DNA of 31,509 nt from a virus. Positions 20,823 through 29,252 of the stretch are shown piece by piece. Position 1 is the first letter of the stretch. Every line of letters starts with the position of its first letter. The position numbers and the translations under genes were made by a program. The stretch covers positions 1 through 31,509 of IMG/VR virus record IMGVR_UViG_3300042090_001586; one strand, 5' to 3'. The notes beneath the pieces were generated by a model. That model did no database searches, was not told the DNA's origin, and saw nothing but the letters and a program-made list of their open reading frames with translations.

Positions 20823-22520
20823 TTAATTGGTTCCCGGGTTATCCTGTTCCAAGTAATCTATCTCAACTTTCTCCGGATAGAACGGAAGCGATGAAGAAGG
20901 GGCAAGCATGAAGCCGAAGCCGGAGACCGCTTTCATCGAGAGACCGAAGCGAACCATGTTCAAAGAACCCTGCGCCAGCGTCGGGTCGGAACCTGCGGCA
21001 TATGAATATGTCTTCGAGATGAGACTGTTCAATCCTGCGTCATAAAGTTGGAGCGTGAAGCTGGTGGTTCCCGTCATCGGAGGCATGTAGACGCGCGCCT
21101 CGACGGGACGCATCTTATGACCGAACTCCTGAACCTGCGTCGCGTAATTCCCCTGAATGTTCCCGGAATAGTATTGCAGATGGATGACGCGGGAAAGAAA
21201 GTTCGGCCCCGAGTCGTTCTTGATGAAATAATAAAGCTTGGAACGGGTTATCTCTTTCGAAGCACTTGAGGATAAAACATTATTATGCGTGGTAGGAACG
21301 GAGAGACCGCCGACGATAAAACCTGCGGTCAGTCCAGTCTCGATCGCAAGGACATACAACTTGTTCGTGGTCACGTCGAAACAACATACCGATACCGTGG
21401 TTTTCCCGGAGACAAGGAAAAAGACGTATTTTCCGACAACATCAACGGAGTGGGGCATGGGAGGATAGAGCGAATTCCCCGTGTCTTCGAAACGCGCAAG
21501 CTCGTTCCCCAAAAGGTCAAAGATGCCCACGCCGTCGAGGTCTTTTGCGAACATCACGGAAGCTGTCTGCGTCACGGCGATAGCGGTTATGTTCATGCCG
21601 GGAAAATACTGGAGCGTGGATAAAGCGGCATCGGTCTGATTCCAATATCCCAGAACTCCCATGATAGGCTGATAGATGGCTGGCTGAATGTCATTTATCG
21701 AAGTAGGTACGTTTGATGAAGCAAGTATGATATAGCGTCCGTCGGAAGACGTCTTCATGTCTTTTATATCTTGGTCTTGCGGAAGCGAAGGGTTCAAATC
21801 GCCGTAGTTGTCCGTCGTGTTCAATGGCTGATTCACGGCGGAATAACTGGAATTGAGGGAGACGATATTCCTTCCGTTTCCAATATACAGGGAACCGTTT
21901 CCCGCTTTCAACATCGGACGAGGCGCGGCTATGGTAAAGACAGCAGAACCGAAAGTAACGGGTTGGAAAGCACTGCCGCTCTGCATTAAAGCCACGGCGG
22001 TGCTCGAACCGGTTCCCGAGAGATAATAAGCGCAGGTCTTGGCGGTCGAAGACTGCTGTGCGTCCGTGCCCACGATTATCGTCCCGAGACCCGCAGGGGT
22101 GTTCGCATCGAAGAAAATGCCGCCGCCACCGACGATAGTATCCTGCCCGTTCAGCCCGACGAGCTTCGAGACCTGATCTATGTCTGGCGTAACATTCGTA
22201 AGGTCAGATGCCTGAATGACATAAGCAGCTCCCGAAGTATCGAAGCCTACGACATTCGCTCCTGAAGTGCTCGATTTGGAAACAGGAAATTGCGCTTTGA
22301 ATGTAGGTACGATGGTCGCCGTCGGAAGGCTCCCCGTCATATTGTATGTCGCCTCGATAAAAGCGAGTCCTTTGGTTTGAAGCGGATTCGCAAAAGGCAG
22401 CCGTCCGAAAGGGGCGGCGGAGATAGGCTGGAGACCCGAGTTCATATCTCCTATGAGATCAGCCGTGAGGGCGCCCGTAAAATTGTCGATTACTTTCGTG
22501 AGAACTTTTGTAGCTGCCAT
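20823..22520 (-). CDS. Tail nozzle-like protein, 565 aa
   Basis: It is rich in beta strands with repeated short blades (GNGSLYIGNGRNIVSL, DGRYIILASS, GIFDLLGNELARF, YVFFLVSG), as in the beta-propeller plus barrel of T7 gp12-type nozzle proteins. Length and position directly after the adaptor fit a short tail tube. There are no Cys pairs except CC at VSVCCFDV, and no signal. Its ATG overlaps the adaptor stop (TAATG). The assignment is from layout and composition, not from a clear motif. Confidence 0.6.
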   Translation of the reverse strand: MAATKVLTKVIDNFTGALTADLIGDMNSGLQPISAAPFGRLPFANPLQTKGLAFIEATYNMTGSLPTATIVPTFKAQFPVSKSSTSGANVVGFDTSGAAYVIQASDLTNVTPDIDQVSKLVGLNGQDTIVGGGGIFFDANTPAGLGTIIVGTDAQQSSTAKTCAYYLSGTGSSTAVALMQSGSAFQPVTFGSAVFTIAAPRPMLKAGNGSLYIGNGRNIVSLNSSYSAVNQPLNTTDNYGDLNPSLPQDQDIKDMKTSSDGRYIILASSNVPTSINDIQPAIYQPIMGVLGYWNQTDAALSTLQYFPGMNITAIAVTQTASVMFAKDLDGVGIFDLLGNELARFEDTGNSLYPPMPHSVDVVGKYVFFLVSGKTTVSVCCFDVTTNKLYVLAIETGLTAGFIVGGLSVPTTHNNVLSSSASKEITRSKLYYFIKNDSGPNFLSRVIHLQYYSGNIQGNYATQVQEFGHKMRPVEARVYMPPMTGTTSFTLQLYDAGLNSLISKTYSYAAGSDPTLAQGSLNMVRFGLSMKAVSGFGFMLAPSSSLPFYPEKVEIDYLEQDNPGTN

Positions 22521-23269
22521 TAAAATTCATACCCCGTCGTTTGGATCCCTTGGGGAGAAGGCGACTTTTGGTTTCCCCTTTTGAGTATCTGCTCGAGCTT
22601 TCCCGACTCGGAAGCGTTGATCGCCTGATACTCTTTCGCGCGAAGCTGTGATTCCTCGTTGCTCCTTGAAGATTGTATCCATGCCATGCGGGAAGCTAAG
22701 ACGTTCACGTTGAGGTTGAAAGGATACAGCACGTTGCTGGAGTCGGAAGCGTAAAGCGTCGGCGCGGCGAAGTACATCATGTAGAAGAACTTCGTCAAAT
22801 TCTGCCCGTCCACGGAATTGTTCGGCGCGGGGAATATCTCGAAAGTCGCGCCGCGATTGTCGAACTGCGGATTGCGCGTGACGGAGTTGTTGCGAAGCCA
22901 CATGTATCCCTGACCGTTCGGCAGATTACCGACGTCAATAAGATTGGCTTCGATATAGTTGTTCTCCGTGGTGTCCTGATAATTGACGTTCAGGGTCTTC
23001 AGCATCCACATCTCCGCCGTCGGCGTGGAACCCGTTACGGGAACCCACGAGGAGGAAACGCCGTCAGGCCACGAATAGATGCCCACTTGGTCGGTGGCGT
23101 TCATATACGCCTCGATGACCTGAGCGGCGTTGATGCCGCGCAGTATCATATCGCTCGTTGAAGCAAGGAGAGCCTCGTTCGCAAGGACTATCGCATCAGC
23201 GTCAAGCAGGCCGTTCGAATCGGTCTGAAGATATGTCCGCGCCGCTTGGATGACAGATAATAATTGCAT
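22520..23269 (-). CDS. Head-tail adaptor (T7 gp11 / P22 gp4-like)
   Basis: The protein opens with a helix (MQLLSVIQAARTYLQ), then ANEALLASTSDMILRGI, and ends with an extended basic tail. The middle segment YPFNLNVNVLASRMAWIQSSR plus RAKEYQ resembles the closing helices of phage adaptor proteins that bind under the portal. The position between capsid and nozzle is the usual one. A hairpin separates it from the capsid gene. Confidence 0.65.
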   Translation of the reverse strand: MQLLSVIQAARTYLQTDSNGLLDADAIVLANEALLASTSDMILRGINAAQVIEAYMNATDQVGIYSWPDGVSSSWVPVTGSTPTAEMWMLKTLNVNYQDTTENNYIEANLIDVGNLPNGQGYMWLRNNSVTRNPQFDNRGATFEIFPAPNNSVDGQNLTKFFYMMYFAAPTLYASDSSNVLYPFNLNVNVLASRMAWIQSSRSNEESQLRAKEYQAINASESGKLEQILKRGNQKSPSPQGIQTTGYEF

Positions 23270-23281
23270 GGGTTTATGACC

Positions 23282-23302
23282 GCCCCCTTCACAAGAGGGG
23301 GC
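23282..23302 (-). other. Hairpin after the capsid gene
   Basis: Arms GCCCCCT and AGGGGGC (7 bp, 7-base loop) lie between capsid stop and adaptor ATG. No U-run follows, so it more likely stabilises the capsid mRNA or gives partial pausing than full termination. Confidence 0.5.
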
Positions 23303-23311
23303 AGGTTAAAC

Positions 23312-24250
23312 CTACGCGGAGACGGCTGATTCCACGCGTGCGATGCGGTATGAGGTCGAAGTATCCTCGAACCGGGTCGAGCCGAGTCCGAACTTGCCGC
23401 CGATGCTCGTATAGAGGTTGAGCGGATTGTTGGAGTCAGGGGTCGAAACGATGTAAGGAGTTATCGGCTGGAAGAAGCCCCAACCGAACGACTCATGGCC
23501 GACGAACGTCGCGGGATAGACCGTGACCGTCGAGCTGAACGTCTGCACGTTCGGGGAGCGCATGGAGCGGCCACCACGGTAATCGCCCATCTTGCCTTCA
23601 AGAAGGTCATTGACCGAAGTGTACCGACCCGTGTCAAGCCAGCCACCCGCACCGGTGTTCGACATAACGTCGAACTCCTGATTCGGATGCCAGATGACCG
23701 CGTACCATCCGCCGACGAACGATTTGAGACCGTTGCCGTTCACGCCCGAGAGATTACGGATAGCCTTCGTGTACGCCGTGATGTCCATGAGGTCGGAAGC
23801 CGTCAAGGAAGCCCGTGACGTCTTGCCGCCCGCATAGATCACGCCGTTCGAAGAACCATTGACCGTCGTCTGCAAGGAGTTATCGAGCTGACGTCCCAAA
23901 GCCAACTTGACTTCAAGCGCGCAGTTATCGACAACCTCGATGGCCGAGTTACGCACAAGAATGTCCGTCACCTGTACGACGATACCGTACTGCGTGACAC
24001 CGGAAGTGAAAGCCGCCGATGCCCACTGGTACGCCGAGGGATCCTGACCTTCCGTGATCTGGGAGACGCTGGAAGTTCCGATCTGCGAAGACTGCGGAAA
24101 AGCAAGCGTAGCGAAACCCTTCGGTACGTCTTTCTTCACGCCGAGCTTGGCGAACTGCAATTCAGGCTCCAAGTGACGCACGATTGACGTGACGTAGTTG
24201 ATGAGGAGTTGTGCTGACCACTGTGTAGTGGTAGTGAGTCCTGTTGCCAT
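23312..24250 (-). CDS. Major capsid protein, HK97 fold, N4-gp56-like
   Basis: The 312 residues follow the N4-gp56 family: an early helix (INYVTSIVRHLEPELQFAKLG), the fixed K-D-VPKGFATLAFP segment, QITEGQDP at the E-loop, QYGIVVQVTD, the long spine helix ending EVKLALGRQLD, and GGWYAVIWHPNQEFD with LLEGKMGDYRGGR near the end. It is the shell subunit. The scaffold gene directly upstream fits; no protease domain is evident. The leader has no Shine-Dalgarno despite the need for high expression. No signal peptide is present. Confidence 0.85.
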   Translation of the reverse strand: MATGLTTTTQWSAQLLINYVTSIVRHLEPELQFAKLGVKKDVPKGFATLAFPQSSQIGTSSVSQITEGQDPSAYQWASAAFTSGVTQYGIVVQVTDILVRNSAIEVVDNCALEVKLALGRQLDNSLQTTVNGSSNGVIYAGGKTSRASLTASDLMDITAYTKAIRNLSGVNGNGLKSFVGGWYAVIWHPNQEFDVMSNTGAGGWLDTGRYTSVNDLLEGKMGDYRGGRSMRSPNVQTFSSTVTVYPATFVGHESFGWGFFQPITPYIVSTPDSNNPLNLYTSIGGKFGLGSTRFEDTSTSYRIARVESAVSA

Positions 24251-24283
24251 TTTCTACAAAAGACAATCCGGGTATAAGAACGC

Positions 24284-24781
24284 CTAACCTTCGACCAGTT
24301 TGAAATTACCTTTCTGTTCCTCCGCGATAAGGGCGGTACGGAGTTCCTCTTGGGACATCTCCTCCGGCCTCTTCTGACCGCGTGGCGGTTGGAAGTCCGC
24401 AGAACCTCCCATGTTCATCTCGCGGGTTGTCGCCGTTTCGATGTCCTGTCGGGTCTGTAGTTTCCCTTCGCCGTGAAGAACAAGTACCGTCGCCTCATCC
24501 ACGGTCTTGCCACCTTTGACAAGTTCTTGGATGCGGTCTTTGTACTCCGCCGCATGAGGATACTTGTTCGCGGCATTGTTGAATCCGTTCTCGAACTCAA
24601 GCGCCGCGATCTTCGCATCCGCATCGGCTTTGTCTTTCAAACGCTGGCTTTCCAGTTCGGCTATCTTTTTCGCCGAATCGTCTGTCTTGTTTTCGACCTT
24701 TGGGGCTGCAACAGTCGTCTCCTTGCCCGTATCTTGCGGAGCTCCTTCACCCGGTTTCCTGAGGGTTGTTTCGTCTGGCAT
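24284..24781 (-). CDS. Scaffolding protein
   Basis: The 165 residues are strongly charged and helical: a Glu/Lys/Ala-rich coiled coil (AKKIAELESQRLKDKADADA), YKDRIQELV, and a basic QPPRGQKRPEE turn before a final helix (MSQEELRTALIAEEQK). No Cys. This composition directly before the capsid gene is typical of scaffolds that fill the prohead and leave before DNA entry. The leader contains AAAGGTCAATAAA, shared with the holin-like gene. Confidence 0.8.
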   Translation of the reverse strand: MPDETTLRKPGEGAPQDTGKETTVAAPKVENKTDDSAKKIAELESQRLKDKADADAKIAALEFENGFNNAANKYPHAAEYKDRIQELVKGGKTVDEATVLVLHGEGKLQTRQDIETATTREMNMGGSADFQPPRGQKRPEEMSQEELRTALIAEEQKGNFKLVEG

Positions 24782-24815
24782 AATAGTGTTTGACTTTTTT
24801 ATTGACCTTTAATTT

Positions 24816-25361
24816 TTATACCACCCTGCGCGTAAAGCGTTGCTGATGTTTCGTGATGCACCGATAGTCCGAGCAGCATACGATGAGCTTGCTGTCGTCA
24901 TCGGGACTGCCGAACACATACAACGTCCTGCCGAAGACCGTACCGCGCATGTTCGCGTCTTTCGGGCAGTAGGTACAACGCATCGTCAAACCTTTGTAAT
25001 TGTGTTCGTGGCGGCAATACTTCTCGATTCCTACCTGAACCTGTTCACCGTCGATGATGTCCCACACGGGACGGGGCTGTTCTTTTCCCGTATATCCTTC
25101 CTCCCACGGGCAACCCGTCTTGGAATGGGGACAGAGGGGATCGTTCTTGCAGATATGCATACATTTCCCTTTCAGCGTGTTCTTGTCCACAACCCCATAA
25201 GGAGTGCCGTGGAACTCGCACACGCCGACCCGTATCTGCGGATACACCCTCGAATGGATGACACCTTCCTCGATGGAGGCTTCGATGGAAAGAGGTTTCG
25301 CCTCCGCCACCGCCACCGCAACCTCCGTATTTTCGCCTTCCTTGTTTTTATCCTTTGGCAT
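24816..25361 (-). CDS. Cys-rich zinc-binding-like protein, 181 aa
   Basis: The ATG at 25361 is used (a TTG nine bases earlier is possible). The first ~35 residues are charged. Then come VCEFHG, KCMHICKNDPLC, HSKTGC, KYCRHEH, RCTYC and VCCSDYRC, at least thirteen Cys and several His, suggesting two to three zinc sites. The family is not recognised. It lies between a coiled-coil protein and the scaffold, so it may be a packaged or assembly factor. It overlaps the 146-residue gene by 14 bases. Confidence 0.65.
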   Translation of the reverse strand: MPKDKNKEGENTEVAVAVAEAKPLSIEASIEEGVIHSRVYPQIRVGVCEFHGTPYGVVDKNTLKGKCMHICKNDPLCPHSKTGCPWEEGYTGKEQPRPVWDIIDGEQVQVGIEKYCRHEHNYKGLTMRCTYCPKDANMRGTVFGRTLYVFGSPDDDSKLIVCCSDYRCITKHQQRFTRRVV

Positions 25362-25788
25362 TTTTTTCAAGCTGTTTATTTAATTCCTTTATTCGACTTT
25401 GAAGCAGTTTCTGCTTGTTCTGATTGTCTTTCCTGATATGTTCGAAGTCCGACATCAGGAGCAGTATCTCGTAGAAAGAGTTGTCGTAGATGAGCTGGGC
25501 GGATATCTTCTGCTTTTCCTCGGGCTTGACATCTTTCTTGCCAAGCTCGCGGTTCAGGTCTTCTATCTCTTTCCTTACTTTCGTAAGCGAAGGCGATAAA
25601 ATGATATTCCTGAATGTCACCCATGCGTGGAAGTCCTCGAGTTCCTTCAGAGCGTCGCATAGGCGTACCGCTTCCGTGAGGTCTGCCTCCACCGTCATCA
25701 GCGCCCTCTCCATCTCCCGACGAGCCTCTTTATTGCGCGAAGCATCGTCATTATCGAATTTCCTTTGGACGTCAGTTCCTATGTCCAT
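25348..25788 (-). CDS. Coiled-coil protein before scaffold, 146 aa
   Basis: It is almost wholly helical with high charge (KEARREMERALMTVEADLTE, later KVRKEIEDLNRELGKK and KQKLLQSRIKELNKQLEK), carries one Cys and has no membrane segment. Such a protein between portal and scaffold genes could be a head assembly or decoration partner. I do not recognise the family. Confidence 0.65.
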   Translation of the reverse strand: MDIGTDVQRKFDNDDASRNKEARREMERALMTVEADLTEAVRLCDALKELEDFHAWVTFRNIILSPSLTKVRKEIEDLNRELGKKDVKPEEKQKISAQLIYDNSFYEILLLMSDFEHIRKDNQNKQKLLQSRIKELNKQLEKNAKG

Positions 25789-25808
25789 ATCTTTTTTAAG
25801 TTATATCT

Positions 25809-26261
25809 TTAATTTCCCAAAGATGACTGGTCGATCGCACTCAACGTCAAAGTAGCCGTTGGAGAACCGACAATGTTCGTCCCGCCGTAGGTGTACACGA
25901 CACGCATACCACGGCTCATAAGGGGCAAGGTGCTCGAAGTACCGGCTGCCAAAGCGCCCGTCGGAACCGAACCCGTGTAGCCCGTCGGCTTGCCGATGCT
26001 CGCGAAGTATGCCAGCGTTTCCGTCACTGTCCCCGTAACCTGCGCGAAATGCACGAGGTCACGGAACGTCCCCGAAGAAGGGTCTTGCGTCTGCAGATAC
26101 ACATCGAGAGTCGGAGAAGAGCCCGCCACGAATGTCGGGACATAGAACTTCGCCAGAAGCGTATTGAAATCGTACAGACCGAGCGTGAAAATCTGCGAAC
26201 CCGAAACACCCGTCGTCTCGCTCAACGTGAATACCGTATCCGGATAATTTTGCCTAAGCAT
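25809..26261 (-). CDS. Beta-rich virion protein, 150 aa (decoration type)
   Basis: The ATG at 26261 (MLRQNYPDTVFTLSE) is preferred; upstream in-frame codons translate an A-rich leader. The protein is strand-rich with LGLYDFNTLLAKFYVPTF and SSPTLDVYLQTQDPSSGTF. The segment SPTLDVYLQ is similar to SPTMQFDVYEL of the 141-residue protein at 26556-26981, and both have a Gly/Ser/Thr-rich middle. So the two are probably related head decoration or fibre proteins. No signal peptide. Confidence 0.65.
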   Translation of the reverse strand: MLRQNYPDTVFTLSETTGVSGSQIFTLGLYDFNTLLAKFYVPTFVAGSSPTLDVYLQTQDPSSGTFRDLVHFAQVTGTVTETLAYFASIGKPTGYTGSVPTGALAAGTSSTLPLMSRGMRVVYTYGGTNIVGSPTATLTLSAIDQSSLGN

Positions 26262-26293
26262 TTTATTGTTGTTTTTTGATTTATTTTTCGACC

Positions 26294-26311
26294 ACATCGT
26301 TCCGACGATGT
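26294..26311. repeat. Perfect 7-bp hairpin in leader
   Basis: ACATCGT-TCCG-ACGATGT between the small basic gene and the 150-residue gene. No U-run follows; it may be an mRNA processing or stability element. Confidence 0.5.
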
Positions 26312-26316
26312 TCTCT

Positions 26317-26547
26317 TTATCCCTGCATCACTTTGCTTGCCGCCCGAGCAACTTTCTTATGGCGACTGGCATACGTCTTCTTCGCCTTCGCCAGCTTGCC
26401 CGTGCCGCCCGCACCCTCCCACTTCTTCTTCCCTTTTCCTCCTTTCCCCTTCACTTGAAGGGCGAAGTACACGGAATCTCCTTTCTTCTGCCCGTACTCT
26501 GACTCTAATTTCTTTTTTACTTTCGCGCCCGCTTTCGTCGTCGGCAT
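26317..26547 (-). CDS. Small basic protein, 76 aa
   Basis: It is very rich in Lys and Gly (KVKKKLESEY, KGKGGKGKKKW) and ends KKVARAASKVMQG. From memory the N-terminal part (K-K-K-LESEYGQKKGDSVYFAL) resembles short phage proteins of unknown function encoded near portal and capsid genes. Charge suggests contact with packaged DNA. Its C-terminus resembles that of the 71-residue basic protein at 29019-29234. Confidence 0.65.
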   Translation of the reverse strand: MPTTKAGAKVKKKLESEYGQKKGDSVYFALQVKGKGGKGKKKWEGAGGTGKLAKAKKTYASRHKKVARAASKVMQG

Positions 26548-26555
26548 GATTTTCT

Positions 26556-26981
26556 TTATGCATCATACAACGCAAGGGCAACCGTGAAGGCTATCGTGCC
26601 GATGGTTCCCGTGGTCGAACCTACGACCTTTAGATCGGAACCTTTTCCAAGAAGACGGAGCGTTCCCGTATTCGAACCGGAAGAGAAGGTGGCGCCCGAA
26701 GAGGTCATACCTCCGCCAGAGTCGATGACGCGGTCATCCGGCGAACTCATGGAACCCGTGGTTCCCACATGAATCCACGCGTTATCAAAGAGCTCGTAAA
26801 CATCGAACTGCATCGTGGGAGATGTCCCCGACAAGGCGGAGAGATGGCAGACCACTACGGTCTCTTTGTAATTCGGCTTTGCTTCCTGAGCCATCGGCAC
26901 GAGCGTGGAAAGTTGCCACGTCGCCGAAGCGGAACCTGCCGTCGAAACGTTCGCTAACTCAAATGAATTTGTTTTGGTCAT
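26556..26981 (-). CDS. Beta-rich virion protein, 141 aa
   Basis: It has strand-rich segments (YKETVVVCHLSALSGTSP, FDVYELFDNAWIHVGTTG) with a Gly/Ser/Thr loop (SGGGMTSSGATFSSGSNTG), followed by LRLLGKGSDLKVVGS and an end of VALALYDA. Similar in layout to the 150-residue protein; a head decoration role is inferred from position after the portal. One Cys, no signal peptide. Confidence 0.65.
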   Translation of the reverse strand: MTKTNSFELANVSTAGSASATWQLSTLVPMAQEAKPNYKETVVVCHLSALSGTSPTMQFDVYELFDNAWIHVGTTGSMSSPDDRVIDSGGGMTSSGATFSSGSNTGTLRLLGKGSDLKVVGSTTGTIGTIAFTVALALYDA

Positions 26982-27009
26982 GTTTTTTTCAGCATAACAT
27001 ATTTATCGT

Positions 27010-29007
27010 TTAAGCCAAGATACGACCTTTGCGCTGGGTGTCATTTTGCGCTTCTTTTGCCAAAGGGACTGCGGTCTTCTCCGGGTTCTGCTTATCGGCT
27101 TGAATGGGAATTTTGTTGTTCTTCGTCTGACCCGCACCACCCTGCGGTTGAGGCGAAGGAGGATTCGCGCCTTGCCCGCCGCCGGAGGATTGTTCTTTCG
27201 CTTCCTGGTCTTCCTTCTGCTTCTGCTTGATGGCGAGATGACGCTGATGGATGAAATAGTGCGCCCACTTCGCGGGCGTATTCTTCGCCATCGCGTGCTC
27301 GTACAAATGGTCTTCGTCGTCGTCCTGCGGGGAAACGGGCGTGAACTTGTTCTTCTCCAAGAGTTCGTTCTCCATACGGGCTTTTATCTGTCCGACGCTC
27401 GAAGGAACGATAAGGTCTATCGTAGAAGCCTGCATCCCGAACTTCGGGAAGTAAACGTATTTGTTGAACTTGTCCAAAGAACGGGGGTCGAGATTCTTCG
27501 TGATGATGGGATAGTTCTGCATCAGGTCGCGGCGCACGACCAGTTCTTTGTACTCCGCTTCCTTCTTGGAGATGATCTCCGCTTTCGGCGGGTACTTCGT
27601 TTTGAAATCATCGAGCTTGACGCTCTCCTGCGTTATCCCGTTCACGGAGGTCAAGGTGATGATCTTCATATCCGTCGCCCGCATATTCTTCGGGTTGATG
27701 AGCTGGAGATACCAATGCGAGCAAAATTCTTTTTCCGCGATGGAGATGACCTTCGCCTGCAAAGAAGAGGTCTGGTCGGCGACCTGTTGCATCATCGCCG
27801 CTTCCGTTGCCGACTTTTTTCCTTTCTGTATCGTCGGCTGGACTATCGCCGTACCGATGACATCGGATGCTTCCGAAGAGACAAGGGACATGAAAGCGTT
27901 GAGCGAGGTGCTCATCGCCGCATGGGTCTGCAAAGGCTTCACGGCGTTGTCCAAGTCATCAACGGAGATATGCTGCAAAATCTGGCGGGAATATAACTGC
28001 GTCACGTCCGTGACATGTTCGGGATTGTAAACGTAAATGGGATTCGCATCGTCTTTCGCCGCAAGGAAAGCGAGGTTCAATAAGACGTTCCGCGCACGGT
28101 GCTTGTCTTCGATGAGGTCGGGGACGGATATCTCGAGCGAAGAATGAGGCTCGCGGAATATCTGTTTCTTGACGATGGGCCACGACTGGTCGTCGGAAAT
28201 ATATTTGCCGAGCCTTTCGACGAGCATCTCCTGCGAGAACATCTTGTCCGTCCAGACCATGATCCTTTTCCCTTCGGGTATCATTTTCCCGTCGGAGTCC
28301 ACATCGCCCGGCGCGGATACCGTCATATGTTCCAAAATCTGATAGATGTCGTTCGTCGAATTGGAAGAGTCGGCGACATTCACGCCCATGCGAGCGGCAT
28401 CCCTCCGATTCTTATAATCCCATAATTCCGCTTCGAGACCCGCAGAGATGCGGGTGATGTCGAAACCAGGAGACAAAGCTTTCTTCATCCTCAGAAGTTC
28501 GAAGCGCGAGAAGGTCTTCCACTTCGAATAGTAGCGCCACTTCCTCACGTCGGAGAAGAAAGGGTCGTGCACGAGGTACAGGGGATTGACCACTTCCGGC
28601 TTCATCACTTTATGCACCTTGTCGAAACGCAAGGTCTCGATATATCCCGCTCCGAAAAAACAGGCGTCCCATGTCCAGTCGTAGTTCAAAATCCACATCT
28701 CCATCTCCTTGTAATCGGATTGGTAGAGCTTGTTCAAAGTCTCCGTCTTTTTGTAGTCGGAGTCCTCCGTCGGCATGAAAGTCGTCTGCAGGACGTCGGA
28801 GTATAAATTCGAAAAGACGCGGTTGAAGAAAGAAGGAAGCATCGAGGAGGAGATGCTCTGGTCGTCCCTCATCAGGTTGTTGTACAGGATAAGCTGTTGA
28901 ACCTGCTTCAATTTTTTGGAACGCAAATAATCCTGACCTTCATTGTATTCGGTCATCACGCGGTTCAAGAGATTACTGCGTATCGGCTTGTTCTCTTCTT
29001 CTGCCAT
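27010..29007 (-). CDS. Portal protein, 665 aa
   Basis: Length and position between terminase and scaffold/capsid fit a portal. The N-terminal part has helices with aromatic residues (MLPSFFNRVFSNLYSDVLQ). It continues with WILNYDWTWDACFFGAGYIETLRFD, a stem-like region, VVNPLYLVHDP and RKWRYYSKW, as in podovirus portals. A Gln/Pro-rich disordered C-terminus ends the protein (SGGGQGANPPSPQPQGGAG). The dodecamer would form the DNA channel and dock the terminase. Confidence 0.8.
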   Translation of the reverse strand: MAEEENKPIRSNLLNRVMTEYNEGQDYLRSKKLKQVQQLILYNNLMRDDQSISSSMLPSFFNRVFSNLYSDVLQTTFMPTEDSDYKKTETLNKLYQSDYKEMEMWILNYDWTWDACFFGAGYIETLRFDKVHKVMKPEVVNPLYLVHDPFFSDVRKWRYYSKWKTFSRFELLRMKKALSPGFDITRISAGLEAELWDYKNRRDAARMGVNVADSSNSTNDIYQILEHMTVSAPGDVDSDGKMIPEGKRIMVWTDKMFSQEMLVERLGKYISDDQSWPIVKKQIFREPHSSLEISVPDLIEDKHRARNVLLNLAFLAAKDDANPIYVYNPEHVTDVTQLYSRQILQHISVDDLDNAVKPLQTHAAMSTSLNAFMSLVSSEASDVIGTAIVQPTIQKGKKSATEAAMMQQVADQTSSLQAKVISIAEKEFCSHWYLQLINPKNMRATDMKIITLTSVNGITQESVKLDDFKTKYPPKAEIISKKEAEYKELVVRRDLMQNYPIITKNLDPRSLDKFNKYVYFPKFGMQASTIDLIVPSSVGQIKARMENELLEKNKFTPVSPQDDDEDHLYEHAMAKNTPAKWAHYFIHQRHLAIKQKQKEDQEAKEQSSGGGQGANPPSPQPQGGAGQTKNNKIPIQADKQNPEKTAVPLAKEAQNDTQRKGRILA

Positions 29008-29018
29008 CTTTATTTTAT

Positions 29019-29234
29019 TTATCCGAACATTTTATTCGCCGCGCGGGCGATGTTCTTCGGCGTCATCTTCGGAGCTTGCGGCATCGTCTTTTTCTTCGGC
29101 GTCTTCTTCGTGGGAACCGTTTTCTTTTTCGGCGTCATTTTTTTCGGCGTCGTCTTCGGCATGGATTGTTTCGTCCCATACGGAGGAATCCAACCCGCCA
29201 TGCTCGGTTGATCACCAACTTTTTGTGTCTTCAT
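29019..29234 (-). CDS. Lys/Thr/Pro-rich basic protein, 71 aa
   Basis: The middle is a run of TPKKKT-like units (PKKMTPKKKTVPTKKTPKKK), reminiscent of histone H1-like tails, followed by QAPKMTPKNIARAANKMFG. The end is nearly the same as in the 76-residue basic protein (ARAA(N/S)K). Likely DNA-binding or packaged inside the head. An extended -10 ends six bases before its ATG. Confidence 0.65.
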   Translation of the reverse strand: MKTQKVGDQPSMAGWIPPYGTKQSMPKTTPKKMTPKKKTVPTKKTPKKKTMPQAPKMTPKNIARAANKMFG

Positions 29235-29240
29235 CTTTTT

Positions 29241-29249
29241 ATTATACCA
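29241..29249 (-). promoter_or_regulatory. Extended -10, leaderless for the 71-aa gene
   Basis: TGG then TATAAT (29246-29241), then AAAAAG and ATG. Almost identical in layout to the KH gene start. Confidence 0.5.
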
Positions 29250-29252
29250 TAT

